From Siphonodentalium dalli (Eukaryota > Mollusca > Scaphopoda > Gadilida > Siphonodentaliidae): 64,000 bases of DNA. Of the stretch, positions 25,936 to 37,160 are shown piece by piece. Under the pieces are notes generated by a model. The model was not told the DNA's origin, did no database searches, and saw only the letters and a list, made by a program, of their open reading frames with translations. A program made the position numbers and the translations under genes. Where the stretch lies: positions 167,281,107 to 167,345,106 of the forward strand of contig CP136061.1 of the NCBI GenBank assembly GCA_032622095.1, read 5' to 3'. Position 1 is the first letter of the stretch; every line of letters begins with the position of its first letter.

Positions 25936-26570
25936 GCACTCAATACTCCTTGATAAATTGTGAATGGGATTTGAATGTCATAGTGGTTGCAGAGAAAATT
26001 ATAGTCCAGTAAACCTGAGTCACTCATTAGATCATTGACAAAAAAGATCCCATGTTTGATCCATCTTTTATCTGAGAAAGTTTTGTGATTTATTTCTATA
26101 TATCTATTCATAAGATATCTATCGGGGCTGTGGTGGATTCTTGGCCCAATTCAGACCAAGCATGTAACATGCTTTTCCAGAAGGAATTCAGCTTTACATT
26201 TACTCGGTCCAACCCTTCTTTTCTTAAATGCCATATTTTGTTGCCACCAAATTGTTCAAGGTTCCAGGAGAATTGTTTTCCACCCTGTTGTCAAAAAAGG
26301 GTCAATTACTTTTTTTCACCCATGTTATTTTCAATGCTTTCTCATATGATTCGAAGTGAGGAAATTTTAAACCGCTCTCTGTTGGCTCATTTATGAGAAC
26401 ACTACGTGTGATCTTATCAGTTTTTCCAGACCAAAGAAATTCAAAGAATAATTGTTGTATTTCTATTTCTAATAATCAGTGATGGGGCAGAAAGCATAGT
26501 AATGATAGGAAATGCCAATGTTTTGATGACGGTGGTCTACCCTATAAGACTTAGCTGCCTGAATGCCTGA
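25936..26570 (-). pseudogene. Tx1/L1-like LINE fragment (C-terminal part of ORF2)
   Basis: Minus-strand frames match the 31-33.6-kb LINE in the region W-I-K-K-G-I-Y-F-V-N-D-L-L through Y-Q-G-L-L-S-A. The fragment extends upstream through the region that in the full copy reads F-L-W-S-G-K. It has many stops and shifts. It ends abruptly at a run of 15 G (25921-25935). Confidence 0.75.
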
Positions 26571-26599
26571 ATGACCAGTCATTCAGTAATTTTTCCATT

Positions 26600-26860
26600 T
26601 TTATGTTTACCCATACCATAGTATGGTAAACAGTGTCGTTTTCCAGATTGACCACTCGTCGTTAGTCCGCCCGTCCGTCTGTCTGTCTGTAGACACTTTA
26701 CACATCGTGCGATAACTAAAATATTTTCTATCTGATCGGAACCAAATTTGTTATATGAATTTCTCAGCACAAAAGACAGACCGAGTTCGAATATGGGTTT
26801 AATCCGACTATTTTTAACTGAGTTATGGCCCTTTTTCGAAAAAATATTCACTCTTAAAAA
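26600..26860. repeat. Dispersed repeat with TACCATAGTATGGTA hairpin
   Basis: It starts with the palindrome TACCATAGTATGGTA, then GTCCGTCTGTCTGTC, then a unit containing GGAACCAAATTTG and GAGTTATGGCCC. A close relative lies at 36690-37160. Confidence 0.75.
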
Positions 26861-27794
26861 AAAACAATATTGAATTCCTTGCTCAATTTAACAATAAAAA
26901 AAACCAAATAAAATAAATACAAAATTATATAATACATTTTTTTTTTTTATAATTAAAAACAATTTTTTTTTTAATTTAACAAAATTTCAAAAACTAACAC
27001 CATTATAACTCTGCCAAGGGTACCCCAAAGTCACCACACCAAATTTGTTTAAATCAGTCAAATATCTGGTGTTATGTACTGGTAAATTTGTTTGGAGCGA
27101 CATTAAATCCAATTCATCAATTCCATCCCATGCCTTTGGACTACTTAGCTATTGATAAGGCAGGATAAGGCTATATTATTTTCTGATGTCTCTTATGCAA
27201 ATGTGCAGATAATCTGATAAAGAAAGCCATGGTGTCTAATTTAAAATAAAGATTCAACAATACACATTACATGATATTATCAGTAGACTTGGACATCTGT
27301 GCTACCTTGCACAGCTGAACATATCACTCTACAGATGGTCTGAGGTCATTATAAATGTTATTGGTTTAATAGAGATGTCAGCTTTCAACATAAACAATTC
27401 CTGTGATTTGTTGACAGCTCTGCTATATAATTGATATTAATGGGTCAGCATTGAGGTGGCTTATCTTAATCCATATTGTTGGTAGAATTTGATATATTAT
27501 CATTGTAAACTTAAATTGGACTCTCTTAACCCAAGTATTCCATGTCCAGGTCACCTTTCACATTTAACCCAAGGCTGTGGTGGTGCAGCATTACAGATTC
27601 TGTACCAGTGCATTCTCTTATATAAATTCGAGTGACCCATCAATTCCAATAATTTGTGTTATGTACATTTGTCTATAATAGTACATAACAGTATACTCAA
27701 TAATTCAACACCTAAACTCTCATTTATGATTCCGATCATAGTAATTTACTATCGCCAAGGGATGGGTTAACATCTGCCGATCGTGATCGGCCAA
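26861..27794. other. AT-rich non-coding stretch
   Basis: Long A/T runs to 27000, then no recognisable gene. A word near 27745 (ATCGCCAAGGGATGGGTTAA) recurs in degenerate form at about 38525. Confidence 0.5.
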
Positions 27795-28894
27795 TCGTTT
27801 CAACTTTGTCTATAAAGTTTTGTTCAATATAGTTGTCAGTGAAAAGGTTGAATTTGATACCTAGTATAGTTACTGAACTACTATGGTTCCATAGTATTCC
27901 TTCACAAGTATTCAACTCCTCACCACAGCCCCGCCTTAATCCAATCCAAATGGCTTGTGATTTTTCAAAATTCACTTTCAAACCTGAGATCATACTGAAA
28001 TCTTTTAGTGCCAGTGCTGCATTTAAAGAGGCAGTATCATCCTGGAGGGAGAGGCTTAGGTCATCCGCATACTGTGTCAAACTAAATTCTGAGTTATTAA
28101 TGTTGATAACTTTAATATCAGTGTGATACTTAAGCACAGCGCTAAGGATTTCTGCTGCTAAAATAAATAAGTAAGGTGATAAGGGATCACCTTGTTTTAA
28201 CACCTCTTGAGATATTTATTTTGTCTGAAAGATGTCCATTATTAATGATGTAGCTAAATATGTCATTGTAGAAAGTATTAATCCATTTTACTAAGTCTGG
28301 ACCAAATTTAATGAATTTGAGACATTTTTCCAGGAAACACCATTCTAAGGTATCAAATGCTTTTTCAAAATCCAGGAGCATGAGTATTCCTGGTATAATT
28401 TTATCATCACATTTTTGTATGAGATCAAAACAAGTCTTGTGGATTCTCATATCTAACGGCCTGACAGGAATCCTAACTGTGTGTCTGAAATTATTTCTGG
28501 AAGTATTTTTTTAATACGGTTTGCTATAGCTGCGGAACCTATCTTGGCATCAACATTAAGTAATGTAATTGGTCCCCAAGATATTTATATATTTATTCGC
28601 ACTTGGGATGCATGTTATTATCCCACATCTTTGCGTTACTAAAAGTTGTTCAAAGCCAATATTAAGCGAGTTAATTACAAAATGTCTTACGTCTTTCCAA
28701 AAGAATTTGTAGAACTCAACAGTGTATCTATCAGACCCAGGAGATTTATTGTTTTTCATGTTTTTCAATACAGAGACACATTCATGTGTCCAATTTTCCT
28801 CCATGGATTCCAATTTGTCCAAATTCAATAGTGGTAAGAATGGGTTTTTGTTTTCATCACAAACATGTAATTATTTGAGTCAATATTTGATTTT
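27795..28894 (-). pseudogene. Tx1/L1-like LINE fragment, RT region
   Basis: Minus strand. The fragment carries the RT motifs M-K-N-N-K-S-P-G-S-D, L-L-D-F-E-K-A-F-D, K-Q-G-D-P-L-S-P-Y and the catalytic Q-Y-A-D-D near 28070. Several frameshifts separate the open pieces (28828-28556, 28450-28187, 28203-27736). It belongs to the same family as the copy at 31.1-33.6 kb. Its upstream ORF2 sequence resumes at 30448, so the periodic repeat in between was inserted into this LINE. Confidence 0.85.
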
Positions 28895-30447
28895 TAGCTC
28901 AACTTTACTTTGTAAAGTTTGAGCTATTGCCATGGCTTTGTCGTCCGTCGTCCGTGTGTGCGTGTGTACGTGTGTACGTAAGGCGTCAACAATGCAGGCT
29001 ACAGGTCGTACCTTTGGTCGGATCATTATGAAATTTGTCATGGCTGTTGACATCAACATTTAGACCAGAATGATTAATTTTGGGGTCATTCGGAAAAAAA
29101 ACATGGCCGCCAGTGGCCATCTTGGATTTCAAAATTCAATCCATTAGCACGGGCGTACTGTTTGTCTGATCATCATGAAATTTGTCATGGATATTAACAA
29201 GGACATGTAGATGGGAACGAGTACTTTTGGAGTCATTCGGCCAAAAAACATGGTCGCCAGCAGCCATCTTAGATTTTACTTTTTGTATTACTAAATCCTT
29301 TAGCACGGGCTACAGGTCGTACCTTTAGTCTGAATATCATAAAATTTGTCATGAATGTTAATAATGACATGTAGATGGGAACGAGTCATTTTGGGGTCAT
29401 TCGGCCAAAAAACATGGCCGCCAGCAACCATCTTGGATTTTACTCTTTGTATGACTAAATCCTTTAGCACGGGCTACAGGTCGTACCTTTAGTCTGATCA
29501 TCATAAAATTTGTCATGGCTGTTGAAATTGGAATGTAAATGGGAACGAGTCATTTTGGGGTCATTCGGACAAAAAACATGGCCGCCAGCGGCCATCTTGG
29601 ATTTCAAAATTTAATTCATTAGCATGGGCCACAGGTCGTACTGTTCGTCTGATCATTATGAAATTTGTCATGGATGATAATATTGACATGTAGATGGGAA
29701 CGAGTAATTTTTTGGGTCATTTGGCAAAAAAACATGGCTGCCAGCAGCCATCTTGGATTTTACTCTTTGTATGACTAAATCCTTTAGCACGGGCTACAGG
29801 TTGTACCTTTAGTCTGATCATCATTAAATTTGTCATGAATGTTAATAATGACATGTAGATGGGAACGAGTCATTTTGGGGTCATTCGGCCAAAAAACATG
29901 GCCGCCAGCAGCCATCTTTGATTTTACTCTTTGTATGACTAAATCCTTTAGCACGGGCTACAGGTCGTACCTTTAGTCTGATCATCATAAAATTTGTCAT
30001 GGCTGTTGAAATTGGAATGTAAATGGGAACGAGTCATTTTGGGGTCAATAGGACAAAAACATGGCCGCCAGCTGCCATCTTGGATTTCAAAATTTAATCC
30101 ATTAGCATGGGCCACAGGTCGTACTGTTCGTCTGATAATCATCAAATTTGTCATGGATGATAATATTTGATTTTACTCTTTGTATGACTAAATTCTTTAG
30201 CATGGGCTACAGGTCGTACCTTTAGTCTGAACGTCATAAAATATGTCATGGATGTTAACGATGACATGTAGACGGGAACGACTCATTTTGGGGTCATTCG
30301 GCCGAAAAAAAATGGCCGCCAGCAGCCATCTTGGATTTTACTTTTCTCTTCATGTCTATAAACTAGTATTAGACATTCAACTTTCCACATTCCTAATCGC
30401 TCCATTGACTGTAAAACATTAAATTATTCCCTCTCCAAGTTGAGCTA
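28895..30447. mobile_element. Periodic ~165-bp repeat element with TAGCTCAACTT inverted ends, inserted in a LINE
   Basis: The ends are TAGCTCAACTT (28895) and AAGTTGAGCTA (30447). Just inside the left end the arm is repeated inverted (a hairpin up to about 28924). A GTCGTCCGTC/GTGTGTACG stretch follows, then about eight units of ~165 bp. The unit landmarks are GGTCGTACC, AAATTTGTCATGG, GGGGTCATTCGG and ATGGCCGCCAGC-GCCATCTTGG. It interrupts LINE ORF2 sequence, which demonstrates insertion. No ORF. Confidence 0.75.
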
Positions 30448-30590
30448 CAGTGTCATTGACACTTTCATTATAGTACATTTTCTGTTCCTCTATCACTTCC
30501 CAAAATGTTTTTGTTTCGGAACCCTACGCTTTTATAAACTTTGGAATAGATTTTTCTATATAGCTTCTCTTCTCGAGATTACAAAAAGTA
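30448..30590 (-). pseudogene. Upstream piece of the interrupted LINE ORF2
   Basis: On the minus strand a frame reads F-W-E-V-I-E-E-Q-K-M-Y-Y-N, typical of the segment before the RT fingers in L1/Tx1 ORF2. It runs up to the boundary of the inserted periodic element, in the correct order for a single disrupted LINE. Confidence 0.6.
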
Positions 30591-30639
30591 AATAACTAAA
30601 AAAAAACATAAATTAAACCAGAAAAATTGCAACAGAAAG

Positions 30640-31094
30640 TAACGTTATCGCGAGTCAACCCAAATAAAACAGAAGGATATGCTATCGCAATTGTCCTGAC
30701 TAACACAGAAGGTAATGCTATCGTGAGTCGCCATGACTAAGACAGAAGGCAATATATGCTATCGTTTGTTGCCCTGACTAATACAGAAGGTTATTCTATC
30801 GCGAGTTGCTCCAACTGGTACAGAAGATAATATAATATGCTATCGCGAGTTGCCCTGACTAACACATAAGGTAATGCTATCACAAGTTGCCCTGACTAAT
30901 ACCGAAAATAATATAATGATATCGTGAGCCATCCCGACTAATACAGAAGATAATATAATGCTATAGTGAGTCGCCTCAACTAGTACAGAAGTGAATGATA
31001 TCGTGAGTTGCCTCAACAAAAAAAGGTAAACCTATTTAGAGTCACTCTGACTAATACAGAATGCTGCCATGAGTCACCCCGACTATAACAGAAG
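30640..31094. repeat. Minisatellite, left part (CGCGAGTCGCC...ACTAATACAGAAG)
   Basis: Degenerate units of about 40-50 bp with AATGCTATCGCGAGT and CCTGACTAATACAGAAGG words. Interrupted at 31094 by the LINE and continued at 33587. Confidence 0.85.
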
Positions 31095-33586
31095 TTTTTT
31101 TTTTGTTTTTTTTTTATTAATATTTTTATTTAGGTCTAAATACATAGTCATGTTTTACATATCATTTAAGTAATAATCATGTGATTTTGAATGAATATCA
31201 TTCTTGAATAAATAATATGTCGCGTTTTAGTAAATCATACTATAATATACATATATCTATCAGCTTATATATATAAAGGAGGATTATTCATTAGTCTTCT
31301 GACAGCTCATATGGAAAGCATGGTATTGTAAAGATCCACAAATATCCTGATACCACTTATTCTTAATAATAGGAACAGCGTTTATAGTTAATTAATTGGT
31401 TGACTAAAGTAGAGTGGTTTTCGATTCTCTGTTTGTGTCACACCCATAACTTTTACTAATAAATGCATCTTGTAAATGGGGTGAAAAAGATTTCTTTGCC
31501 ATTATCTTATTAAATTATTTACCACATTGTGTAAACTGCAATGCACAGCATTCTGATTCAATTTTATCTATTGTATAAATTCATATACTGTAAATGGGTG
31601 AATAATAGATATACTATATTTTGGGTTTCTATCTCAGGAGTCAGCACCGTGATCACTCAATTATGGAATAGTTCTTGAATTGTTTCCCATCTATTTTGAA
31701 AGCTCACTTCCTTTTTTGATGCAAAGGACCTTACTGCTACACATTCCATTGTTTTATAACATTTGAGCCATACTAGGAATCCAGCTAAATTTGGGTCTAT
31801 AGATCTCAGTTTACATGAATATATGTAACTTTTGAAAAGGAGGATACAAATCCCTTTAATGTCTGAGGAATTTCCACATGGAAGTCCAAAAATTACCATT
31901 TTTTTGGATAATTCTAATTCAATGTTACATCTGACTTTCATAATTTGTTGGAATTCTAACAATATTGACTTAGTGATTGGACAATCATAGAGTAGATGAG
32001 TAATTGTCTCCCTGTTTGTTTGACATAAGCTACACATTTCTGTTTCTGATAATTTACATTTCATGAGTTTTGTGTTTGTGTATAAAATATTGTGAGTTAT
32101 TTTAAATTGGAAAGATAAGAGACTAGTATCATTTGTAATTTTTTTAGTGTTTGTATATATATTTCTCCATTCTGTAGGGGAGAGCTCTCCATCTAACCTC
32201 TCTTCCCATTTACTTTGTGATATGTTTGGAGAGCTGGCTACATATTCCACAAAAAGTGGATAAAACGTTCTACATGCCTTGTCACATTTCTTTAAAATCT
32301 CCATATTTTGTGTGGTCACGGTGCGAAGTGCCCGGTTTTCCCTAGCATACGATTTCCATGCATGTGGTAGAGCTGAAAGAAGACCCTGATAGGTGGTGAA
32401 AGGAGTACTTATATCATATTGTCTACAGAAGTTTTCATATCCCAAAATACCTGAGTCTTCATTCAGGAGATCATTCACAAAGTAAATACCCTTTTTAATC
32501 CAGAGCTTGTTGAAAAATAGTTTATTGTTTATGAGGATGCTTGTGTTGAGATGAAGTGGCTCACATAAAACATCAGGGGTTGTGGTAGATTTCTGATCTA
32601 ACAAGGCCCAACTATTAAAAATTTCTTTCCAAAAGGAATTGAGAGTTTTGCTCACTCTTATGAGACCTTCTTTGTGAAGGTGCCATATCTTGGGACCACC
32701 AAATGGTTCCAAGTCATCAACTAGTAATGTTTTCCAGCTTGTTTCAATTTCAGGATCTAAGATCTTTTTAATCCATGTCATTTTCAATGCATTACAAAAA
32801 GAAGAGATGTGTGGGAATTTTAGACCCCCTTCTTCCATGTTATTAATCATCACATTTCTTTTTATTTTATCTGGTTTTCCTGACCACAGGAATTGGAAAA
32901 GAAATTTTTGTGTTTTATCTATAATTTCTTGAGATGGTGATGGTAAAACTGTCAAGCAATGTGTCAATATGGGCAAGGCTAATGTCTTAATAACAGTAAT
33001 TTTTCCATAAATACTCAGGTTTCTAAAAGACCAGTCATTTAACAGATTCTCCATTTTCTTTATTTTTGTTCTGTAATTGTTTTCTGTATGGTTCTCATTG
33101 AAGAGGTTAAATTCTATTCCTAGGATAGTAACTGAGTTATTATGGTTCCATGATATTGTTTGATCAGTCATTAGTTCTTCACCACAACCCCTTTTTGCTC
33201 CAATCCATACAGCCTGTGTTTTATCAAAATTTACTTTTAAGCCAGAGAGTTTTGCAAATGCTTCTAACATATTGAGAGCAGTGTTGAGGGATTTCTGATC
33301 ATCCTGGAGGAAGAGGTTTAGGTCATCTGCATATTGTGTAAGAATATATTCTGAGTGGTTTATTTTAATACCTTTTATATCAGGGTTGAATTTGAGACTA
33401 GCGCTAAGGATTTCTACACATAGAATAAATAAATAGGGTGATAGTGGATCGCCTTGCCTCACACCTCTGTAAATGTCGATTTTATTTGAAAGGATACCAT
33501 TGTTTATAACATAGCTAAAAATATTTGAATAGAGGGTTTTAACCCATGTTTTTATAGATGGACCAAACTTAAGAAAGTCAAGGCTT
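31095..33586 (-). mobile_element. 5'-truncated Tx1/L1-like LINE inserted in the minisatellite
   Basis: A poly(A) on the minus strand (31095-31118) marks the 3' end. The 5' end is truncated inside RT at 33586. Both sides carry TAACAGAAG (31086-31094 and 33587-33595), a target duplication, and the minisatellite continues on both sides. The 3' UTR is about 540 bp. Confidence 0.9.
31657..33585 (-). CDS. LINE ORF2 C-terminal two-thirds (RT palm to C-terminal domain)
   Basis: The minus-strand frame is open for about 643 codons from the truncation point to the stop at 31657. It starts in RT with F-G-P-S-I-K-T-W-V and keeps R-Q-G-D-P-L-S-P-Y, catalytic Q-Y-A-D-D (near 33325), G-L-K-V-N and L-G-I-E-F. 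The long C-terminal region ends with a C-S-L-C...H-L-L-Y-D-C zinc-like motif, common to L1/Tx1 ORF2 (near 32020). Endonuclease and RT fingers are missing, so it is dead on arrival, yet no internal stop was seen, so it is fairly young. There is no native start codon. Confidence 0.9.
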   Translation of the reverse strand, partial: SLDFLKFGPSIKTWVKTLYSNIFSYVINNGILSNKIDIYRGVRQGDPLSPYLFILCVEILSASLKFNPDIKGIKINHSEYILTQYADDLNLFLQDDQKSLNTALNMLEAFAKLSGLKVNFDKTQAVWIGAKRGCGEELMTDQTISWNHNNSVTILGIEFNLFNENHTENNYRTKIKKMENLLNDWSFRNLSIYGKITVIKTLALPILTHCLTVLPSPSQEIIDKTQKFLFQFLWSGKPDKIKRNVMINNMEEGGLKFPHISSFCNALKMTWIKKILDPEIETSWKTLLVDDLEPFGGPKIWHLHKEGLIRVSKTLNSFWKEIFNSWALLDQKSTTTPDVLCEPLHLNTSILINNKLFFNKLWIKKGIYFVNDLLNEDSGILGYENFCRQYDISTPFTTYQGLLSALPHAWKSYARENRALRTVTTQNMEILKKCDKACRTFYPLFVEYVASSPNISQSKWEERLDGELSPTEWRNIYTNTKKITNDTSLLSFQFKITHNILYTNTKLMKCKLSETEMCSLCQTNRETITHLLYDCPITKSILLEFQQIMKVRCNIELELSKKMVIFGLPCGNSSDIKGICILLFKSYIYSCKLRSIDPNLAGFLVWLKCYKTMECVAVRSFASKKEVSFQNRWETIQELFHN

Positions 33587-34560
33587 TAACAGAAGTTAAT
33601 GCTATCGCGAGTCACTCCAAATAAAATAGAAGGTAATGCCATCACGAGTAGCCCCAACTAATACAGAAGGTAATACTATTGTGAGTCTCCCAAAATAAAA
33701 CATAAGGTTATACCATTGCGAGTTGCCCCGACTAATACAGAATGTAATGCTATCACGAGTTGCCCTGACTAATACAGAAAATAATATAATGTTATCGCGA
33801 GCCGTCCCGACTAATAAAGAGGATAATACTATCATGAGTCGCCCTGACTAATACAGAAGATAATGCTATCGGGAGTCACTCTGACTAAAACAGAATGTTT
33901 TCCCAAATCGCCCCAACCAAAACAGAAGATAAAGCTATCACGAGTTACCCTGATTAATATGGAAGATGATATAATGCTATTGTGAGTCACCTCGATTTAA
34001 ACAGAAGATAATGATATTGCAATTGGCCCAACTAATACTGAAGATGGTATAATGCTGTAGTGAGTCGCCTGGAACTAATACAGAAGTGAATTATATCGCG
34101 AGTTGCTTTGACTAAAACAGAAGATAATGTTTTCCCAAGTCGCCCCAACCAAAACAGAAGATAAAGCTATCGCGAGTCACCCCGATTAATACAGAAGATG
34201 ATATAATGCTACTGTGAGTCACCTCAACTAAAACAGAAGATAATGATATTGCAATTGGCCCAACTAATACTGAAGATAGTATAATGCTGTAGTGAGTCGC
34301 CTGAACTAATACAGAAGTGAATTATATCGCGAGTTGCTTTGACTAAAACAGAAGATAATGCTATCATGAGTCGCCCTGACTAATGCAGAACATAGTGCTA
34401 AATAGAGTTGCCCTGACTAAAACAGAAGATAAAGCTATCGATAGTCACCCCGATTAATACAGAAGATGATATAATGCTACTGTGAGTCACCTCAACTAAA
34501 ACAGAAGATAATGATATTGCGAGTCGCCCCATCTAATACAGAAGTTAATGCTATCACAAG
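33587..34560. repeat. Minisatellite, right part
   Basis: Continues the 40-50-bp units. Within it, a segment of several units (about 33890-34110) recurs at about 34125-34340 with a ~235-bp period, so units have duplicated in blocks. Confidence 0.8.
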
Positions 34561-35749
34561 TTGCTAATTGCTAATTTTATACTAGAATTTATAGTAAAAT
34601 TCACATAATTAATGCTATTAAAGTAGAACCTGAAAAAATAATATTGAGGAATTTTTACATATAGGAAAAGTTGAAATGTTTCATAGATTTTATCTCTTCA
34701 GGTATCTTTACTTCTAAGATTTATTATTTTTGTTTATAAATCAATCAAACAACCAAAGAGCTTATCGTCTTGAAACTAACGTAAGCATGGACCCCCCTCC
34801 CTTCACGATAACATTTTAAAGAACAAGATTAAACTTCTACTAAATCTCACATCACTAATAAATAAAATAAAAGTTCTATCTGGTTCTAAATAAGTGTTTG
34901 TGGTCATACACACAATGTCATGCAAAAGATTCTTGGCATTTCATGGTTGATTTTAACACTTTTGTGATGGGAGCTGTGCTGGTGCAGCATTAAGGTCCTG
35001 TGCCTGGGGACTCAAATAAACAAGAGAATGAACTGGCTTACAAGATCAAGGTAAATATTGTTATTCTCTTATATATGTGAGGCTCGGTATGGGAGACTTG
35101 CATAAGAGAATGCATTGGTGCAGGGTTTTCCCAAAATTTCAGGATACTACAGTCATGGAAGGGTTAAAGGAAAATCACTTCTTATGATTTATAACTTTCC
35201 CACATTCTATGCCCCCAGTGGACAGGTTGTAAACCTACCTTAGTGGGTTTCCAGATTTGGTCTGCGGAGATTATGTGATTTAGACATGATGAGAAAATTG
35301 ATTACTTCTGATATACACTCTAATACACTATAGATACAAGGATAGGTTTCTGTCTGTTTATGTTGCCATGTTGGCTTATTTCTCTCACCGGTTGATCAAA
35401 AATTGGAAAAACCACCCCTAATTCCTAATTCTCTGCAACCATATACTCTGAATTCATGTTTCTACCATACAGTTTAGCAGGGACAACCCTAGTTATTAAA
35501 AGTATATTCCTTTCTCCTGTTGGGGGAGCTTCCATTACTCCCATGCTATTTACTAAATGTAATGATTAATGGGTGGTCCCAGTTAAAATACTTGAACATT
35601 ATCAAGTATGAATTTATCCCACTATAATTATGCCTTCCATATAATCAGGTTCATTATGAAAAATCTTAATACTGCCTATCTTGAACATTGATTTGATTTA
35701 TGTTGAAAAAGAATTTATATGGTAGGGTTTATTCATATTATAACATTCT
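34561..35749. other. Non-coding stretch
   Basis: No gene. A word GTGGTGCAGCATTA near 27580 recurs as GCTGGTGCAGCATTA near 34980, and GCATAAGAGAATGCATTGGTGCAG at about 35100 is a related inverted form: an old dispersed repeat. Confidence 0.45.
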
Positions 35750-35761
35750 CGATGATCAAGA

Positions 35762-36071
35762 GGGGGCCTCGGTGGCTCAATCGGTTAGGGGTACAACTCC
35801 AAGCCGTTTTGCCCTCCAGCGCTGGCGATAAGGGTTCAAATCCACATGTTTCCATCGTGGACTTTGTAACTCGAAATCGTTATCTGGTGGAGTTACCAGT
35901 TACTCGCCGATGGCCGGTGGTTTGCCACACATGGTTGACGAGTTTATCAGCCATTGAAATCACTGTTAGATTAGTCGCAAGTGTGCAGATTTCCTCCACC
36001 ACAAAAACTGGCAATGTCGTGATATGGCCTTAGTTGCTAAAGCGACAATAAACCCCAATCAATCAATCAAT
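35762..36071 (+). mobile_element. tRNA-derived SINE
   Basis: 310 bp with a Pol III A box TGGCTCAATCGG (35773-35784) and B box GGTTCAAATCC (35833-35843), a tRNA-unrelated body, and a 3' end of AATC repeats. It is flanked by 12-bp target duplications CGATGATCAAGA at 35750-35761 and 36072-36083. The family is not named. Confidence 0.95.
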
Positions 36072-36083
36072 CGATGATCAAGA

Positions 36084-36689
36084 CGGAAGGTCTCAAGCCC
36101 TTGCGAAAGCAGAGAGAGATTTTTTAATTATTAAAATCGCTTTTACTGGAATATTTAAGTATTTTTGATTCAGAGTGTTAAACATCATATTGGTATCTTA
36201 CCACACAGATGAATTCATTTCAATACAGTGACATTAACTAATACCAGGGTGGGAGTAGTAGAATTTGCGTTGTATAAACTATGTTGCACATAGTGCCAGC
36301 TATTAAATTATTGTGTTGTGAGCATACAGAGCTATCTATGTATGTTAACCCTTTATTCACTAAAAATTGATCGATGAGTATATTTCTCTTAGGAAATGTT
36401 TACATAATAAGTCCAACAAATGGTCATAAGCGGTTTCTTTAACTTATTATCTGAACATTTGCAGTCAATGAATAGGAATTCATCTGCATTTGTATTATCT
36501 TGTTATCTGCCTGTCATCTGATTATATTTCCTGGACATCCTGTGAAATGAATGATAGAACATTCCAATATATACTTTAAAAATCTGATGGGATAATTGAT
36601 TTACTAATGAAAGATGGTTGAGGTTAAGATGAAAGCATTTGATCTGGAGATTTTTAGTGTTTAATAATGCATTATTGAACATTGTTATT
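36084..36689. other. AT-rich non-coding stretch
   Basis: Nothing recognised. Confidence 0.4.
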
Positions 36690-37160
36690 TTTATGTGTCC
36701 CCACACCATAGTATGGTACACATAGTGTCGACATCCGGATTGACCACTCGTTGTCTGTCTGTGACTGTCCGTCTGTCAGTCCGTAGACATTTACGCATAA
36801 TGTGATAACTGAAACAGTTTCTATCTGATCGGAACCAAATTTGGTATGTGAGTTCTCAGCCCAAAATACAGATCGAGTTCGAATATGGGTTTGATCCGAG
36901 TAGAGTTATGGCCCTTTTTCGACTTCACGGATGCTACGATAACTAAAAAATGATTTATCTCATCAGAACCAAATTTGGTATGTGAGTTTCTCAGCCCAAA
37001 ATAAAGATCAAGTTCGAATATGGGTTTGATTCGATTTATTTTAAAGGAGTTATGACCCTTTTTTCGAAAAAAAAGAGAAGAAATTTATATTTTTTTTAGA
37101 TCGAACTTCTAACAAAAAAAAATTATAAAAAAAAAAAAAAAATTTATTTTATAATAAAAA
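36690..37160. repeat. Second copy of the ACCATAGTATGGT repeat
   Basis: Hairpin ACCATAGTATGGT, GTCTGTCTGTGACTGTCCGTC, then two ~150-bp units with GAACCAAATTTGGTATGTGAG and GAGTTATGGCCC. It ends in a long A/T tract. Confidence 0.8.

Noticed and set aside
35762-35850. Functional tRNA gene
   Set aside because: A and B boxes are present, but no cloverleaf can be completed and the sequence continues into a SINE body with tail and target duplications.
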